DNA of 32,976 nucleotides. Source: SIG459 sp045538735. Its GTDB lineage: Bacteria; Bacillota; Clostridia; Oscillospirales; Oscillospiraceae. Shown here piece after piece: positions 1 through 7,504 of the stretch (position 1 is its first letter; each line of letters opens with the position of its first letter). Made by a program: the position numbers and the translations under genes. The stretch covers positions 1-32,976 of the forward strand of contig JAZSRY010000066.1 of NCBI GenBank assembly GCA_045538735.1, read 5' to 3'. The notes under the pieces are model-generated. The model was given only the letters and a program-made list of their open reading frames with translations, ran no database searches and was not told the DNA's origin.

Positions 1-675
1 GCTGCTATCGATTCCGGCCGTTTCAAGGACGAAATCGTTCCCATGGAAGTTCCTCAGGGCCGCAAAAAGCCCCCTGTGATCTTCGATACCGCCGAGTTCC
101 CCAAGCGTGACACCACCCCCGAGAAGATGGGCAAGCTGAAGCCCTGCTTCAACATCTCTGTTGCTGAAGACGGCCGCCTCTTCGGTTCCAAGGAGCTCAC
201 CGGTACTGTTACCGCTGCTTCTTCCTCCGGCCGTAACGACGGCGCCAGCGCTCTCCTCCTCATGAGCGAAGAGAAGGCTGCTGAGCTCGGTCTCAAGCCC
301 ATGGCTAAGATCATCGGCATGGGCACTGCAGGCGCAGACCCCAAGACCATGGGTCTCGGCCCCGTTTACGCTGTTCCCAAGGCCCTTAAGTATGCCGGCC
401 TCACCATGGACGACATCCAGCTCATCGAGCTCAACGAGGCATTTGCTGCTCAGTCTCTGGGCTGCATCAAGGCTCTCGGCTGGGAAGACAAGATGGACAT
501 CATCAATGTTAACGGCGGCGCTATCGCCCTCGGCCATCCTGTCGGCTCCTCCGGCTGCCGCATCATCGTAACCCTTCTCCACGAGATGAAGAAGCGCGGC
601 CTCAAGTACGGTCTTGCAACTCTCTGCATCGCCGGCGGTATGGGTCAGGCTACCATCGTTGAGATGTGCGACTAA
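1..675 (+). CDS. Thiolase (acetyl-CoA C-acetyltransferase family), C-terminal part
   Basis: The reading frame is open from the first base, so the gene starts upstream of the window; 224 codons remain, a bit over half of a usual ~390-residue thiolase. The C-terminal signature blocks are present in order: NEAFAAQ, then GGAIALGHPVGSSG with the active-site His, then CIAGGMGQA with the second catalytic Cys near the end. The N-terminal nucleophilic Cys lies outside the window. Thiolases join or split acyl-CoA and acetyl-CoA in the cytoplasm. The next gene is a beta-keto acid cleavage enzyme, which makes or uses acetoacetate and CoA esters, so the pair probably acts in one fermentation route. Whether it works on acetoacetyl-CoA or a longer 3-ketoacyl-CoA cannot be told from this part. 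Codon use is strongly biased, as in highly expressed genes. Confidence 0.93.
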   Translation, partial: AAIDSGRFKDEIVPMEVPQGRKKPPVIFDTAEFPKRDTTPEKMGKLKPCFNISVAEDGRLFGSKELTGTVTAASSSGRNDGASALLLMSEEKAAELGLKPMAKIIGMGTAGADPKTMGLGPVYAVPKALKYAGLTMDDIQLIELNEAFAAQSLGCIKALGWEDKMDIINVNGGAIALGHPVGSSGCRIIVTLLHEMKKRGLKYGLATLCIAGGMGQATIVEMCD

Positions 676-722
676 TTCTAAATCCGTTTCCTGCTGATTC
701 AGAATAACAATGCAGATAAATA

Positions 723-748
723 TGTTCCGCCGAAAAATCGGCGGAACA
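723..748 (+). other. Intercistronic stem-loop between thiolase and BKACE gene
   Basis: A perfect 11-bp stem (TGTTCCGCCGA with its complement) closes an AAAA loop. No T-run follows it, so it is not a standard intrinsic terminator. It lies in the 158-base gap between two genes that look co-transcribed. It could mark an mRNA processing or stability site, or a leaky terminator. A second small hairpin (AAACGG/CCGTTT, 773-790) follows. I saw no convincing promoter in the gap. Confidence 0.6.
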
Positions 749-833
749 CTCTGCGGTAATTAATCCAAAGGCAAACGGCATGTTCCGTTTACTTATATCT
801 AATTGAATTTTATTTGAAAGAGGTAATGCAATT

Positions 834-1760
834 ATGGGAAAGTCCAATAAGCTTATAATTCAGGTTTGCCTGTGCGGCGCCGGCACCAAGAAGAGCCAGG
901 CTCCCACCGTTCCTTACACCCCCGAAGAGATTTCTGACCAGATCGTCAGCTGCGTAAAGCTGGGCGCTTCTATCGCTCACATCCATGTTCGCGAGGACAA
1001 GGAAGTCAACGGCAACTTCGAAGTCGGCTACAAGTCCATGAGCCTCCAGAAGTTCACTGAGACCGTAGAGCTCACCCGTGAGAAGTGCGCAAAGGAAGGC
1101 CTTGATGTCATCATCAACCTCACCACCTCCGGCGGCGAGGATGAGGATCACAAGCGTCTCCAGCACCTCGGCGCTCTCAAGCCCGAAATGTGCTCCTTCG
1201 ACCCCAACACCCTCAACTGGGCAAACTCCTACATCTTCGAGAACAGCCCCCGCATGCTGAACAAGCTGTCTCAGGAAGTTATCAAGCACGACATCAAGCC
1301 CGAGTTCGAAGTTTTCGACACCGGCCACATTGATTCTGCTATGTACTATGTCAACAAGTGGGGCATCCCCGGCAATCCCCACATCCAGTTCGTTCTCGGC
1401 GTTGGCGGTTCTATGCCCGGCACCACTGAGAACCTGGCATGGCTCGTCGGCAAGCTCCCCAAGGGCGCTACCTGGTCTGTCACCGGTATCGGCCGCTGCC
1501 ACGTCCCCATGATGCTGGCTGCTCTGTCCCTGGGCTGCGACGGTCTCCGCGTTGGTCTCGAGGACAACGTTATGTACGGTAAGGACGCCGAAGGCAATAA
1601 GATCATTGCTACCAACGAGATGCTCGTTCAGCGCGCTGTTGACCTTGCTAAGCTGGCTGGCCGCGAGATCGCTACCGCTCAGGAAGCTCGTGAGATCCTC
1701 GGCATCACCCGCAACTGCCTCAAGGACGAGGTTACCGGTCCTGTCACCTACACCGAGTAA
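834..1760 (+). CDS. Beta-keto acid cleavage enzyme (BKACE/DUF849), 3-keto-5-aminohexanoate cleavage enzyme-like
   Basis: Family members condense a beta-keto acid with acetyl-CoA to give acetoacetate and a new CoA ester; the founding member Kce acts in lysine fermentation. The 308-residue TIM-barrel protein carries the zinc ligands His49 and His51 in the HIHVRED motif and Glu243 in RVGLEDN, with Arg239 and Asp244 in the places expected from Kce. FVLGVGGSMPG and GIGRCH are further family blocks. The start at 834 has a GAGGT ribosome binding site. The upstream thiolase fits a route through acetoacetate and acetyl-CoA. Lysine is one possible substrate source, but the other lysine-pathway genes (kamA, kdd, kal) are not visible, so the exact keto acid is open. 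A strong terminator follows directly. Confidence 0.9.
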   Translation: MGKSNKLIIQVCLCGAGTKKSQAPTVPYTPEEISDQIVSCVKLGASIAHIHVREDKEVNGNFEVGYKSMSLQKFTETVELTREKCAKEGLDVIINLTTSGGEDEDHKRLQHLGALKPEMCSFDPNTLNWANSYIFENSPRMLNKLSQEVIKHDIKPEFEVFDTGHIDSAMYYVNKWGIPGNPHIQFVLGVGGSMPGTTENLAWLVGKLPKGATWSVTGIGRCHVPMMLAALSLGCDGLRVGLEDNVMYGKDAEGNKIIATNEMLVQRAVDLAKLAGREIATAQEAREILGITRNCLKDEVTGPVTYTE

Positions 1761-1775
1761 TTATAAGCTTGATTC

Positions 1776-1809
1776 AAAAAGAACCTGTCCGATGGACAGG
1801 TTCTTTTTT
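1776..1809 (+). terminator. Intrinsic terminator after BKACE gene
   Basis: The perfect 10-bp stem GAACCTGTCC/GGACAGGTTC has a 3-base GAT loop and is extended by A-T pairs into a run of six T. It sits 15 bases after the BKACE stop codon and closes the first operon. Confidence 0.92.
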
Positions 1810-1810
1810 G

Positions 1811-1839
1811 TTTACACGAACAAATAGATTTGATATAAT
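1811..1839 (+). promoter_or_regulatory. SigA-type promoter for the VOC-to-glycosyltransferase gene run
   Basis: TTTACA (1811-1816) and TATAAT (1834-1839) are spaced by 17 bases, with an extended -10 TG one base upstream of TATAAT. It lies just after a terminator and 28 bases before the next start codon. Confidence 0.82.
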
Positions 1840-1867
1840 ATATTGAATAAATATAGGAGGCGCTGCA

Positions 1868-2229
1868 ATGAAATTCTTATGGACAACCATTCCCGTTTCC
1901 AATCTCGAAGAGAGTGTTAAATTTTACTCTGAGCTTATAGGTCTTGCCCTGTTGCAAAAATGGGCGTTCCCGCCCACCAGGTAGTTATGCTTGGCAAGAA
2001 CGGCGAAACAAAGCTTGAGCTTATTTATGAGCCCGGTCGTACTCTCCCTGAAAATCCCGGCGGCACCGTCACTATGGGCTTTGCCCCCGATGATCTTGAC
2101 GCTTTCATCGCAAAGCTTTCCGGAATGGGCATTCCCGCAGTGGGTCCCATTGCCCCCTCCCCCGATATCCGCTTTTTCTTCATCAAAGACCCCGATGGCT
2201 ACACCATTCAGCTGGTGGAGCAGAAATAA
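1868..2229 (+). pseudogene. VOC-family (glyoxalase/bleomycin-resistance fold) protein, split by a one-base frameshift
   Basis: Translation from ATG 1868, behind a TAGGAGG ribosome binding site, gives an N-terminal VOC strand (MKFLWTTIPVSNLEESVKF) but reaches a stop at 1982. The rest of the domain continues in the next frame from about 1957 and ends KDPDGYTIQLVEQK at 2229. The switch falls at a run of five A (1956-1960); one extra A would restore a single frame of 120 residues, the usual size of a one-domain VOC protein. The C-terminal part keeps the metal-site Glu-type strand (IQLVEQ). VOC proteins include lactoylglutathione lyase-like enzymes, isomerases and resistance proteins; the substrate here is unknown. 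It is either a real young pseudogene or a homopolymer error in the assembly. The thioesterase gene starts 17 bases later. Confidence 0.8.
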
Positions 2230-2246
2230 CTTCCAGGAGATATGAA

Positions 2247-2663
2247 ATGGTAATTGAAACCAAGATTGATGTTCGCTATCCCGATTGCGACAGTATGCAG
2301 ATAGTTCACCATGCCGTTTACCCCATCTGGTATGAAATGGGACGCATGGACTTTTTTGAGAAGCTGGGCTTTGGCTATGCTCCCAGCAAAGCTCTGGGTG
2401 TAGACCCCGCTATGGTCAATCTTGAGCTGAACTATGGCGCGCCCGTCACCTTCCCCGGCAGTGTTATTCTGAAAACCATCTGCACCCTTTGCTCCGGCAA
2501 AAAGCTGGGCTTCCGTTATGAGCTTTACCGCGAAGGCGATGATAAACCCTGCGCCACCGCAAAAAGCTTCCATATTTGGGTGAAAAACGGAAAAAGCTGC
2601 AACATTGAGCTGGAACATCCCGAAATGTTCAGCCATTATGCAGTTGCTGTCGAAGAAGAATAA
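2247..2663 (+). CDS. Acyl-CoA thioesterase, YbgC/FadM-type hotdog (4HBT) family
   Basis: At 138 residues this is the normal length for a single-hotdog thioesterase, a cytoplasmic enzyme that hydrolyses acyl-CoA esters. The family signature is near the N terminus: an Asp at 15 in RYPDCDSMQIVHH, followed by the Y..WYEMGR helix. The usual D..G.V.H pattern is slightly altered (Met-Gln in place of the Gly). The start has an AGGAG ribosome binding site at good distance. It follows the broken VOC gene by 17 bases and probably shares its promoter. The acyl chain it prefers cannot be read from the sequence. Confidence 0.82.
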   Translation: MVIETKIDVRYPDCDSMQIVHHAVYPIWYEMGRMDFFEKLGFGYAPSKALGVDPAMVNLELNYGAPVTFPGSVILKTICTLCSGKKLGFRYELYREGDDKPCATAKSFHIWVKNGKSCNIELEHPEMFSHYAVAVEEE

Positions 2664-2697
2664 TAGGTTTACATAATTTAGAATTGGAGGGAGTTTC

Positions 2698-3033
2698 TTG
2701 CCGTCCGAACGAATTTTTCCCGCTTTGATAACCCTCGCAGTTGCTGTTATGTTTCTTATATTTGGACTTGTTTTCCGCAAGGGAAAAGGCACCGGCCTTA
2801 TAGCGGGCTACAACACCGCTTCTGCAGAGGAGAAAAGGAAAACTGACGAAAAGGCGCTATGCCGCTTTGTTGCAAGGCTTATGTTTTTCTATACCGCCTG
2901 CTTCGGACTTCTTTCACTTGGTATTTTAACCGGCACGGATTCCGCTTTTAAGTGGATTATGCCTATTTTTCTTATAGTTACCGTTATAGCGGTTATTTAT
3001 GCCAACACAGGCAATAGGTTCAAGAAACGATAA
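2698..3033 (+). CDS. DUF3784-family small membrane protein
   Basis: The 111-residue protein has an N-terminal membrane helix, a short basic stretch with IAGYNTASAEEKRKTDEKAL, and two more hydrophobic helices towards the C terminus. The GxxAGYNT...EEK block is the mark of DUF3784, a family of small membrane proteins of unknown function common in Firmicutes. The start is TTG at 2698, chosen because a GGAGG sits 7 bases upstream and no in-frame ATG lies before the conserved region. It lies 12 bases before the aminotransferase start codon. No function is proposed. Confidence 0.75.
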   Translation: MPSERIFPALITLAVAVMFLIFGLVFRKGKGTGLIAGYNTASAEEKRKTDEKALCRFVARLMFFYTACFGLLSLGILTGTDSAFKWIMPIFLIVTVIAVIYANTGNRFKKR

Positions 3034-3045
3034 AGAAGGTTATTT

Positions 3046-4224
3046 ATGAGCTACGATTTTGAAACTTTATTTCCTCCCAAGGGACACAGATTTTGGAACG
3101 CAATCGCGCAGCGCGGTATCACTGACAGCGATGTTATAAGCTACGGCGTTGCGGAAATGAAATTTCCCCTCTGTCCCGAGGTGAAGGAAGCTCTTCACGA
3201 ATGCGCCGAGCAGGGCTATTTCGGATACTTTGGCGATACCGAATATTCCGCCCGCGTCTGTGATTTTTATGCCCGCCGCCACAAGTGGGAGAGCAAGAGC
3301 GAATGGGTTATCCAGAGCTACGGCGTTGTCCTTGCCTTTTCTATGGCTATCCGCGCTTTCACCGAGCCCGGCGACGGAGTTATTATTCAGTCTCCCGTCT
3401 ATAATCCCTTTTTTAACGAGATTCGTGCCAACGGACGCCAGGTTATAGACAATGCTCTCATTCGCAAGGAAACACGCTACGAGATTGATTTCGAGGACCT
3501 TGAGCGCAAGGCCGCAGACCCCAAGGCAAAGATGATGATTCTTTGCTCCCCTCATAACCCTGTTGGCAGAGTTTGGAGCAAGGAAGAGCTTATGCGCATC
3601 AGTGAGATATGCCTGCGCAACGGAGTCCTTGTGGTTTCCGACGAGATACACAATGACCTTGTATATGCAGGCGAGCACCACGTTTTCGCCTCCATCTCCC
3701 CCGAGGCGGAGCAAAACTGCGTCATCTGCACCGCTCCCAGCAAGAGCTTCAATATTCCCGGTCTTGTTACCAGCAATGTTTTTGTTCCCAACGATGAGCT
3801 GAGAGAGCGTTTCAAGGCCGAGGTCAGCCGCAGCATCGGTCATTTCCTGAACATCAGCGGCGTTGCCGCAGCTTCAGCCGCCTATGAGAAAGGCTGCCAG
3901 TGGCTGGATGAACTCATAGAATATCTCCGGGGCAACGCGGAAACCTTCTATGCTCTTGTAGCTGAAAAGCTTCCCAAGGCCTGGACACCCAAAATGGAAG
4001 GCACCTACCTTGCATGGCTGGATTTGAGCTTCCTCGGCATGGATGACAAGGAGCTGGAGTGTTTTCTTATTGAAAAAGCGGGGCTGTTTATCAACATGGG
4101 CAACATGTACGGTGAGCTCGGCAAGGGCTTCATCCGTATCAATATCGGCTGTCCCCGTCGCTATGTTATTGACGCTGTCGAGCGTCTTGCCAAAGCTGTA
4201 AACGAACTTGAAACAAAAGGTTGA
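3046..4224 (+). CDS. MalY/PatB-type PLP-dependent aminotransferase (probable cystathionine beta-lyase)
   Basis: The 392-residue protein is a fold-type I PLP enzyme of aminotransferase class I/II. The residues expected to hold PLP are visible: Asn171 in CSPHNPVGRVW, Asp199 in VVSDEIHNDL, and Lys233 in the PSKSFNIPGL segment that forms the internal aldimine. The N-terminal layout with a GYFGYFG segment and the NPVGRVW motif are typical of the MalY/PatB branch, whose members cleave C-S bonds of cystathionine or cysteine. Simple aminotransfer cannot be excluded. It sits between a DUF3784 gene and wecB, whose start lies 5 bases after its stop, so it is probably in the same transcript, though no pathway link to glycan synthesis is evident. 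Confidence 0.88.
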   Translation: MSYDFETLFPPKGHRFWNAIAQRGITDSDVISYGVAEMKFPLCPEVKEALHECAEQGYFGYFGDTEYSARVCDFYARRHKWESKSEWVIQSYGVVLAFSMAIRAFTEPGDGVIIQSPVYNPFFNEIRANGRQVIDNALIRKETRYEIDFEDLERKAADPKAKMMILCSPHNPVGRVWSKEELMRISEICLRNGVLVVSDEIHNDLVYAGEHHVFASISPEAEQNCVICTAPSKSFNIPGLVTSNVFVPNDELRERFKAEVSRSIGHFLNISGVAAASAAYEKGCQWLDELIEYLRGNAETFYALVAEKLPKAWTPKMEGTYLAWLDLSFLGMDDKELECFLIEKAGLFINMGNMYGELGKGFIRINIGCPRRYVIDAVERLAKAVNELETKG

Positions 4225-4229
4225 TTTCT

Positions 4230-5339
4230 ATGGAAAAAATAAAGGTAATGAGCATTTTTGGCACCCGCCCCGAGGCCATCAAAATGGCTCCTCTGGTGAA
4301 GGAGCTTGAAAAGCGCGAGGGGATAGAGAGCATCGTCTGCGTAACAGCGCAGCACAGAGAAATGCTCGATCAGGTGCTGGATACCTTCAAAATTATCCCC
4401 GACTATGACCTCAATATGATGAAACAGGGTCAGACCCTTCTTGATATAACCACCCGCGCCCTCGAGGGCGTGTCCAGAGTTATCGCTGAGGTCAAGCCCC
4501 ATATCGTACTGGTTCACGGAGACACCACCACCACTTTTGCCGGAGCCCTCGCCGCTTTTTATAATCAGGTGGCCATTGGTCACGTGGAAGCCGGACTTCG
4601 TACTTTCAACAAATATTCTCCCTATCCCGAGGAAATGAACCGCCAGATGGTGGACTGCATGACGGATATGTTCTTTGCCCCCACTCCCCTGAGCAAGTCC
4701 AACCTTCTTATGCAGAATATCCCCGAGGAAAAGATATATGTCACCGGCAACACCGTTATTGACGCAATGAGCACCACTGTTGATGACTCCTACACCCACA
4801 GTGAGCTTGAATGGTTGGGCGAAGACAAGCTTATTCTTCTCACTGCCCACCGCAGAGAAAATCTCGGCGAGCCTATGAAAAACATCTTCCGAGGCATCAG
4901 AAAGGCTCTCGATGCCGTTCCAGGCTATAAGGTGATCTATCCCATACATAAAAATCCCCTTGTCCGCGCCGCGGCGGACGAGATATTCGGCGACTGCGAC
5001 AAGGTTAAGCTAATCGAGCCTCTTGAAGTTTTCGACTTCCATAATTTCCAGAACAAGGCTCATATTATCCTCACCGACAGCGGCGGAATTCAGGAGGAAG
5101 CCCCCTCTCTTGGCAAGCCCGTTCTGGTACTGCGCAACACCACCGAACGCCCCGAGGGCATCGATGCGGGTACGTTGAAGCTTGTTGGCACCGACGGTGA
5201 GGTCATTTACCGGGAAACCGTGCGTCTTCTCACCGATGCCGAGGAATATGACCGTATGAGCCATGCCTCCAACCCCTATGGCGACGGCCATGCCTGCGAG
5301 CGCATCGTGGATGCGATTATTGAGAAATTCAGCAAATAA
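4230..5339 (+). CDS. wecB: UDP-N-acetylglucosamine 2-epimerase (non-hydrolysing)
   Basis: This cytoplasmic enzyme interconverts UDP-GlcNAc and UDP-ManNAc, giving ManNAc for surface polymers. With the ATG at 4230 the protein has 369 residues, the family norm. The hallmark blocks are all present: FGTRPEAIKMAPL, HGDTTTTFAG (Asp98), GHVEAGLRT (Glu120), PYPEEMNRQ (Glu134), TAHRREN (catalytic His near 208) and DSGGIQEEAP. A TTG at 4221 is in frame, but it has no room for a ribosome binding site, whereas AAAAGG lies 9 bases before the ATG. It opens the glycan cluster and is followed at 18 bases by a GT2 gene, so its sugar product probably feeds the glycan built by the neighbouring transferases. Confidence 0.96.
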   Translation: MEKIKVMSIFGTRPEAIKMAPLVKELEKREGIESIVCVTAQHREMLDQVLDTFKIIPDYDLNMMKQGQTLLDITTRALEGVSRVIAEVKPHIVLVHGDTTTTFAGALAAFYNQVAIGHVEAGLRTFNKYSPYPEEMNRQMVDCMTDMFFAPTPLSKSNLLMQNIPEEKIYVTGNTVIDAMSTTVDDSYTHSELEWLGEDKLILLTAHRRENLGEPMKNIFRGIRKALDAVPGYKVIYPIHKNPLVRAAADEIFGDCDKVKLIEPLEVFDFHNFQNKAHIILTDSGGIQEEAPSLGKPVLVLRNTTERPEGIDAGTLKLVGTDGEVIYRETVRLLTDAEEYDRMSHASNPYGDGHACERIVDAIIEKFSK

Positions 5340-5357
5340 ACCGACAGGAGAGGTATC

Positions 5358-6314
5358 ATGCCGAAGATCAGTGTTATAATCCCGGTTTATAACTCCGAAA
5401 AGTATCTGAATAAATGTCTTGACTCCGTTTTCAGTCAAAGCTTTAAGGATTTTGAAATTATAATAGTAAATGACGGCAGCCCTGATAATTCTCAGGCTAT
5501 CATTGATAGCTATAAGGCAATGTATCCCGATAAAATCTGCGCGTTTATGCAGGAAAACGCTGGTCAGGCATCTGCAAGAAACCGCGGTCTTGGCTCCGCC
5601 CGGGGAGAGTTTGTTATGTTTTTGGACAGCGACGATTATCTCCATCCCGAGGCCTTTGAAAAGGCTGTTAGCTGTGCCGATGTCAACGGTTCCGACATTG
5701 TCTGCTTCAACATGTTTTATGATTGGGACGGCAGAATTGACGAATTTAATTACCGCATCTTCGGAAGCGACGATCCTATCAAAAAATATATCCTCAACGA
5801 AACCTCTCCCTGCAACAAGCTTTTCAGAAGACAGCTTTTTCAGGAAAACTCTCTCCGCTTCCGCGAAGGGATCATATATGAGGACCTTGAACTGATACCA
5901 CGTCTCGCCCTTTTCACAGATAAAATTTCGTTTATCGATGACCGTCTTTATTATTACGTGATCCACACCAACTCCACCATGCGCAGAGCCAAATTCAGCC
6001 CAAAGCTGAAAAATATATATATTGCAACTGACAGCCTTAAAAATGTCTTTTTTGAAACGGAGTATCGTCAGGAGCTTGAATGCATTTTTATTGAGCATCT
6101 CCTCCACGGTGCCGGTCCAAGATTTCTCGAATATCCCGAAGGCCGAAGCGAGGTTTCAAACATCCGCAGCATAATGAAAACCACCTTCCCCGAATGGCAC
6201 AAAAACAAGTATTACAAAGACATGCGTCCCGCCTATAAGCTTGCATGTTCTTTGATATATATGAAACTCATACCTGTTTTCAAGCTGCTGGATAAAATAA
6301 AAAAATCTGTATAA
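5358..6314 (+). CDS. Glycosyltransferase family 2
   Basis: The 318-residue protein begins with the GT-A nucleotide-sugar domain: IPVYNSEKYL, an Asp at 39 in IVNDGS, and the metal-binding DSD (Asp90-Asp92) in FLDSDDYL. The EDLE segment in the middle fits the catalytic-base region of GT2 enzymes. There is no membrane helix except a weakly hydrophobic C-terminal stretch ending in a basic tail, so it is probably a cytoplasmic, membrane-associated transferase. AGGAGAGG precedes the ATG. It lies between wecB and a GT4 gene in a compact run. Donor and acceptor are not predictable from the sequence. Confidence 0.92.
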   Translation: MPKISVIIPVYNSEKYLNKCLDSVFSQSFKDFEIIIVNDGSPDNSQAIIDSYKAMYPDKICAFMQENAGQASARNRGLGSARGEFVMFLDSDDYLHPEAFEKAVSCADVNGSDIVCFNMFYDWDGRIDEFNYRIFGSDDPIKKYILNETSPCNKLFRRQLFQENSLRFREGIIYEDLELIPRLALFTDKISFIDDRLYYYVIHTNSTMRRAKFSPKLKNIYIATDSLKNVFFETEYRQELECIFIEHLLHGAGPRFLEYPEGRSEVSNIRSIMKTTFPEWHKNKYYKDMRPAYKLACSLIYMKLIPVFKLLDKIKKSV

Positions 6315-6332
6315 CACTGCGGGGACTGCAAA

Positions 6333-7460
6333 ATGAAAAAAATCAGTTTTCTGATGCTCCATCTCCAACATGGCGGAATCGAAAAGCAGACCATCACTCT
6401 TGCAAACCAACTCTGCGATTTCTATGATGTTGAAATCATCTCCTTCTACAGCATGAACGCCGCTCCCGCCTACCATGTTGACGATAGAATAAGCATTCGT
6501 TATCTGTATAACGGTTCTCCCAACCGAAGCGAAATCAAGTCCGCGATCAAAAGCAAAAACCCGGTCGCACTTTTACGAGAAGGCTGCAAGGCTGTTAAAA
6601 TTCTTCATCTTAAGAAACGCTTGATGATAGAGGAAATCAAGGCCCTTAAATGCGACTATGTTGTTTCCACCCGCATTGAGTATGCCGAAATGCTCAGTGC
6701 ACATGCTCCTGCAGGAGTCGTGACCATAACTCAGGAGCATCTCCACGATGACAGCGAAAAATATGTGAAACGGGTTAAAAAGGCCTTTTCCAATCTGGAT
6801 TACCTTCTTGTTCTTTGCAGCGGAGCCAGGGAAAACTATAGCCGATGGCTGGCAGACAATAAAAAAATCAAAATTGTTGAAATTCCCAATATCCTCGATT
6901 CAATTCCTGCTGAAAGTTCCTCTTTGAACGGTATGCGGCTGGTGGCTGCAGGCAGACTCCATCCCGTTAAAAATTTTCAAAGTCTGATAGATGTTTTTTC
7001 TTTGGTCCACAAGAAAATTCCCCAATCCTCTCTGACCATAGTTGGCGGAGGCGAGCAGCATCATCAGCTGCTTGAGCGCACCGCAATGTATGGACTTGAA
7101 GACTTTGTTGAATTTACAGGGATGGTTTCATCTGAAGAGGTCATGAGCAACTTCCTCGCATCCGACATCTATGTTATGACATCCCACACAGAAGCCTTTC
7201 CCATGGTGCTTTTAGAGGCATCATCCGTCGGCCTTCCCCTTGTTGTTTTCGATGTCCCCGTCGGGCCTGCTGCGATAATAAAAGATGGTGAAAACGGCTA
7301 CCTCACGGAATACGAAAACAAGGAGCAGATGGCTGAAAAGATAATTACGCTGCTTCAAAACAGAGAGCTTCTTAAACATATGGGCAGCAATGCAAAGGAT
7401 ATGTCCAGGCGCTACACCGCCGAAAACATAATTCCCTTGTGGCGTGAACTCTTCGGATAA
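6333..7460 (+). CDS. Glycosyltransferase family 4
   Basis: The 375-residue GT-B protein has the N-terminal GGIEKQTITLANQL block and the C-terminal donor-binding domain. That domain holds AGRLHPVKNF near residue 205 and the EX7E motif EAFPMVLLE near residue 286, followed by DGENGYL. This is the usual retaining GT4 layout. It is the last gene of the rightward half of the glycan locus and ends just before a bidirectional terminator. It likely adds one sugar to a lipid-linked or cell-wall glycan on the cytoplasmic side; the linkage is unknown. Confidence 0.92.
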   Translation: MKKISFLMLHLQHGGIEKQTITLANQLCDFYDVEIISFYSMNAAPAYHVDDRISIRYLYNGSPNRSEIKSAIKSKNPVALLREGCKAVKILHLKKRLMIEEIKALKCDYVVSTRIEYAEMLSAHAPAGVVTITQEHLHDDSEKYVKRVKKAFSNLDYLLVLCSGARENYSRWLADNKKIKIVEIPNILDSIPAESSSLNGMRLVAAGRLHPVKNFQSLIDVFSLVHKKIPQSSLTIVGGGEQHHQLLERTAMYGLEDFVEFTGMVSSEEVMSNFLASDIYVMTSHTEAFPMVLLEASSVGLPLVVFDVPVGPAAIIKDGENGYLTEYENKEQMAEKIITLLQNRELLKHMGSNAKDMSRRYTAENIIPLWRELFG

Positions 7461-7465
7461 AAATA

Positions 7466-7500
7466 AAAAAGAACGCGAATTATTGTTTCGCGTTCTTTTT
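7466..7500. terminator. Bidirectional intrinsic terminator between convergent glycan operons
   Basis: A perfect 14-bp stem (AAAAAGAACGCGAA with its complement) closes a 7-base loop. The A-rich left flank and T-rich right flank give a U-tract to transcripts arriving from either side. It lies between the GT4 stop on the plus strand and the GT2 stop on the minus strand. Confidence 0.92.
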
Positions 7501-7504
7501 ATTT

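Noticed and set aside
834..1760. Naming the BKACE gene kce and calling the locus a lysine-fermentation operon
   Set aside because: The family covers many beta-keto acids, and none of the other lysine-pathway genes is in the window.
1950..1965. Programmed -1 frameshifting in the VOC gene
   Set aside because: The run is only five A and does not form a standard slippery heptamer in the incoming frame, and VOC proteins are not known to need recoding; mutation or assembly error is simpler.
5010..6107. A 365-codon open frame on the minus strand
   Set aside because: It crosses wecB and a GT2 gene in antisense, both with intact catalytic motifs, and has no sensible start site.
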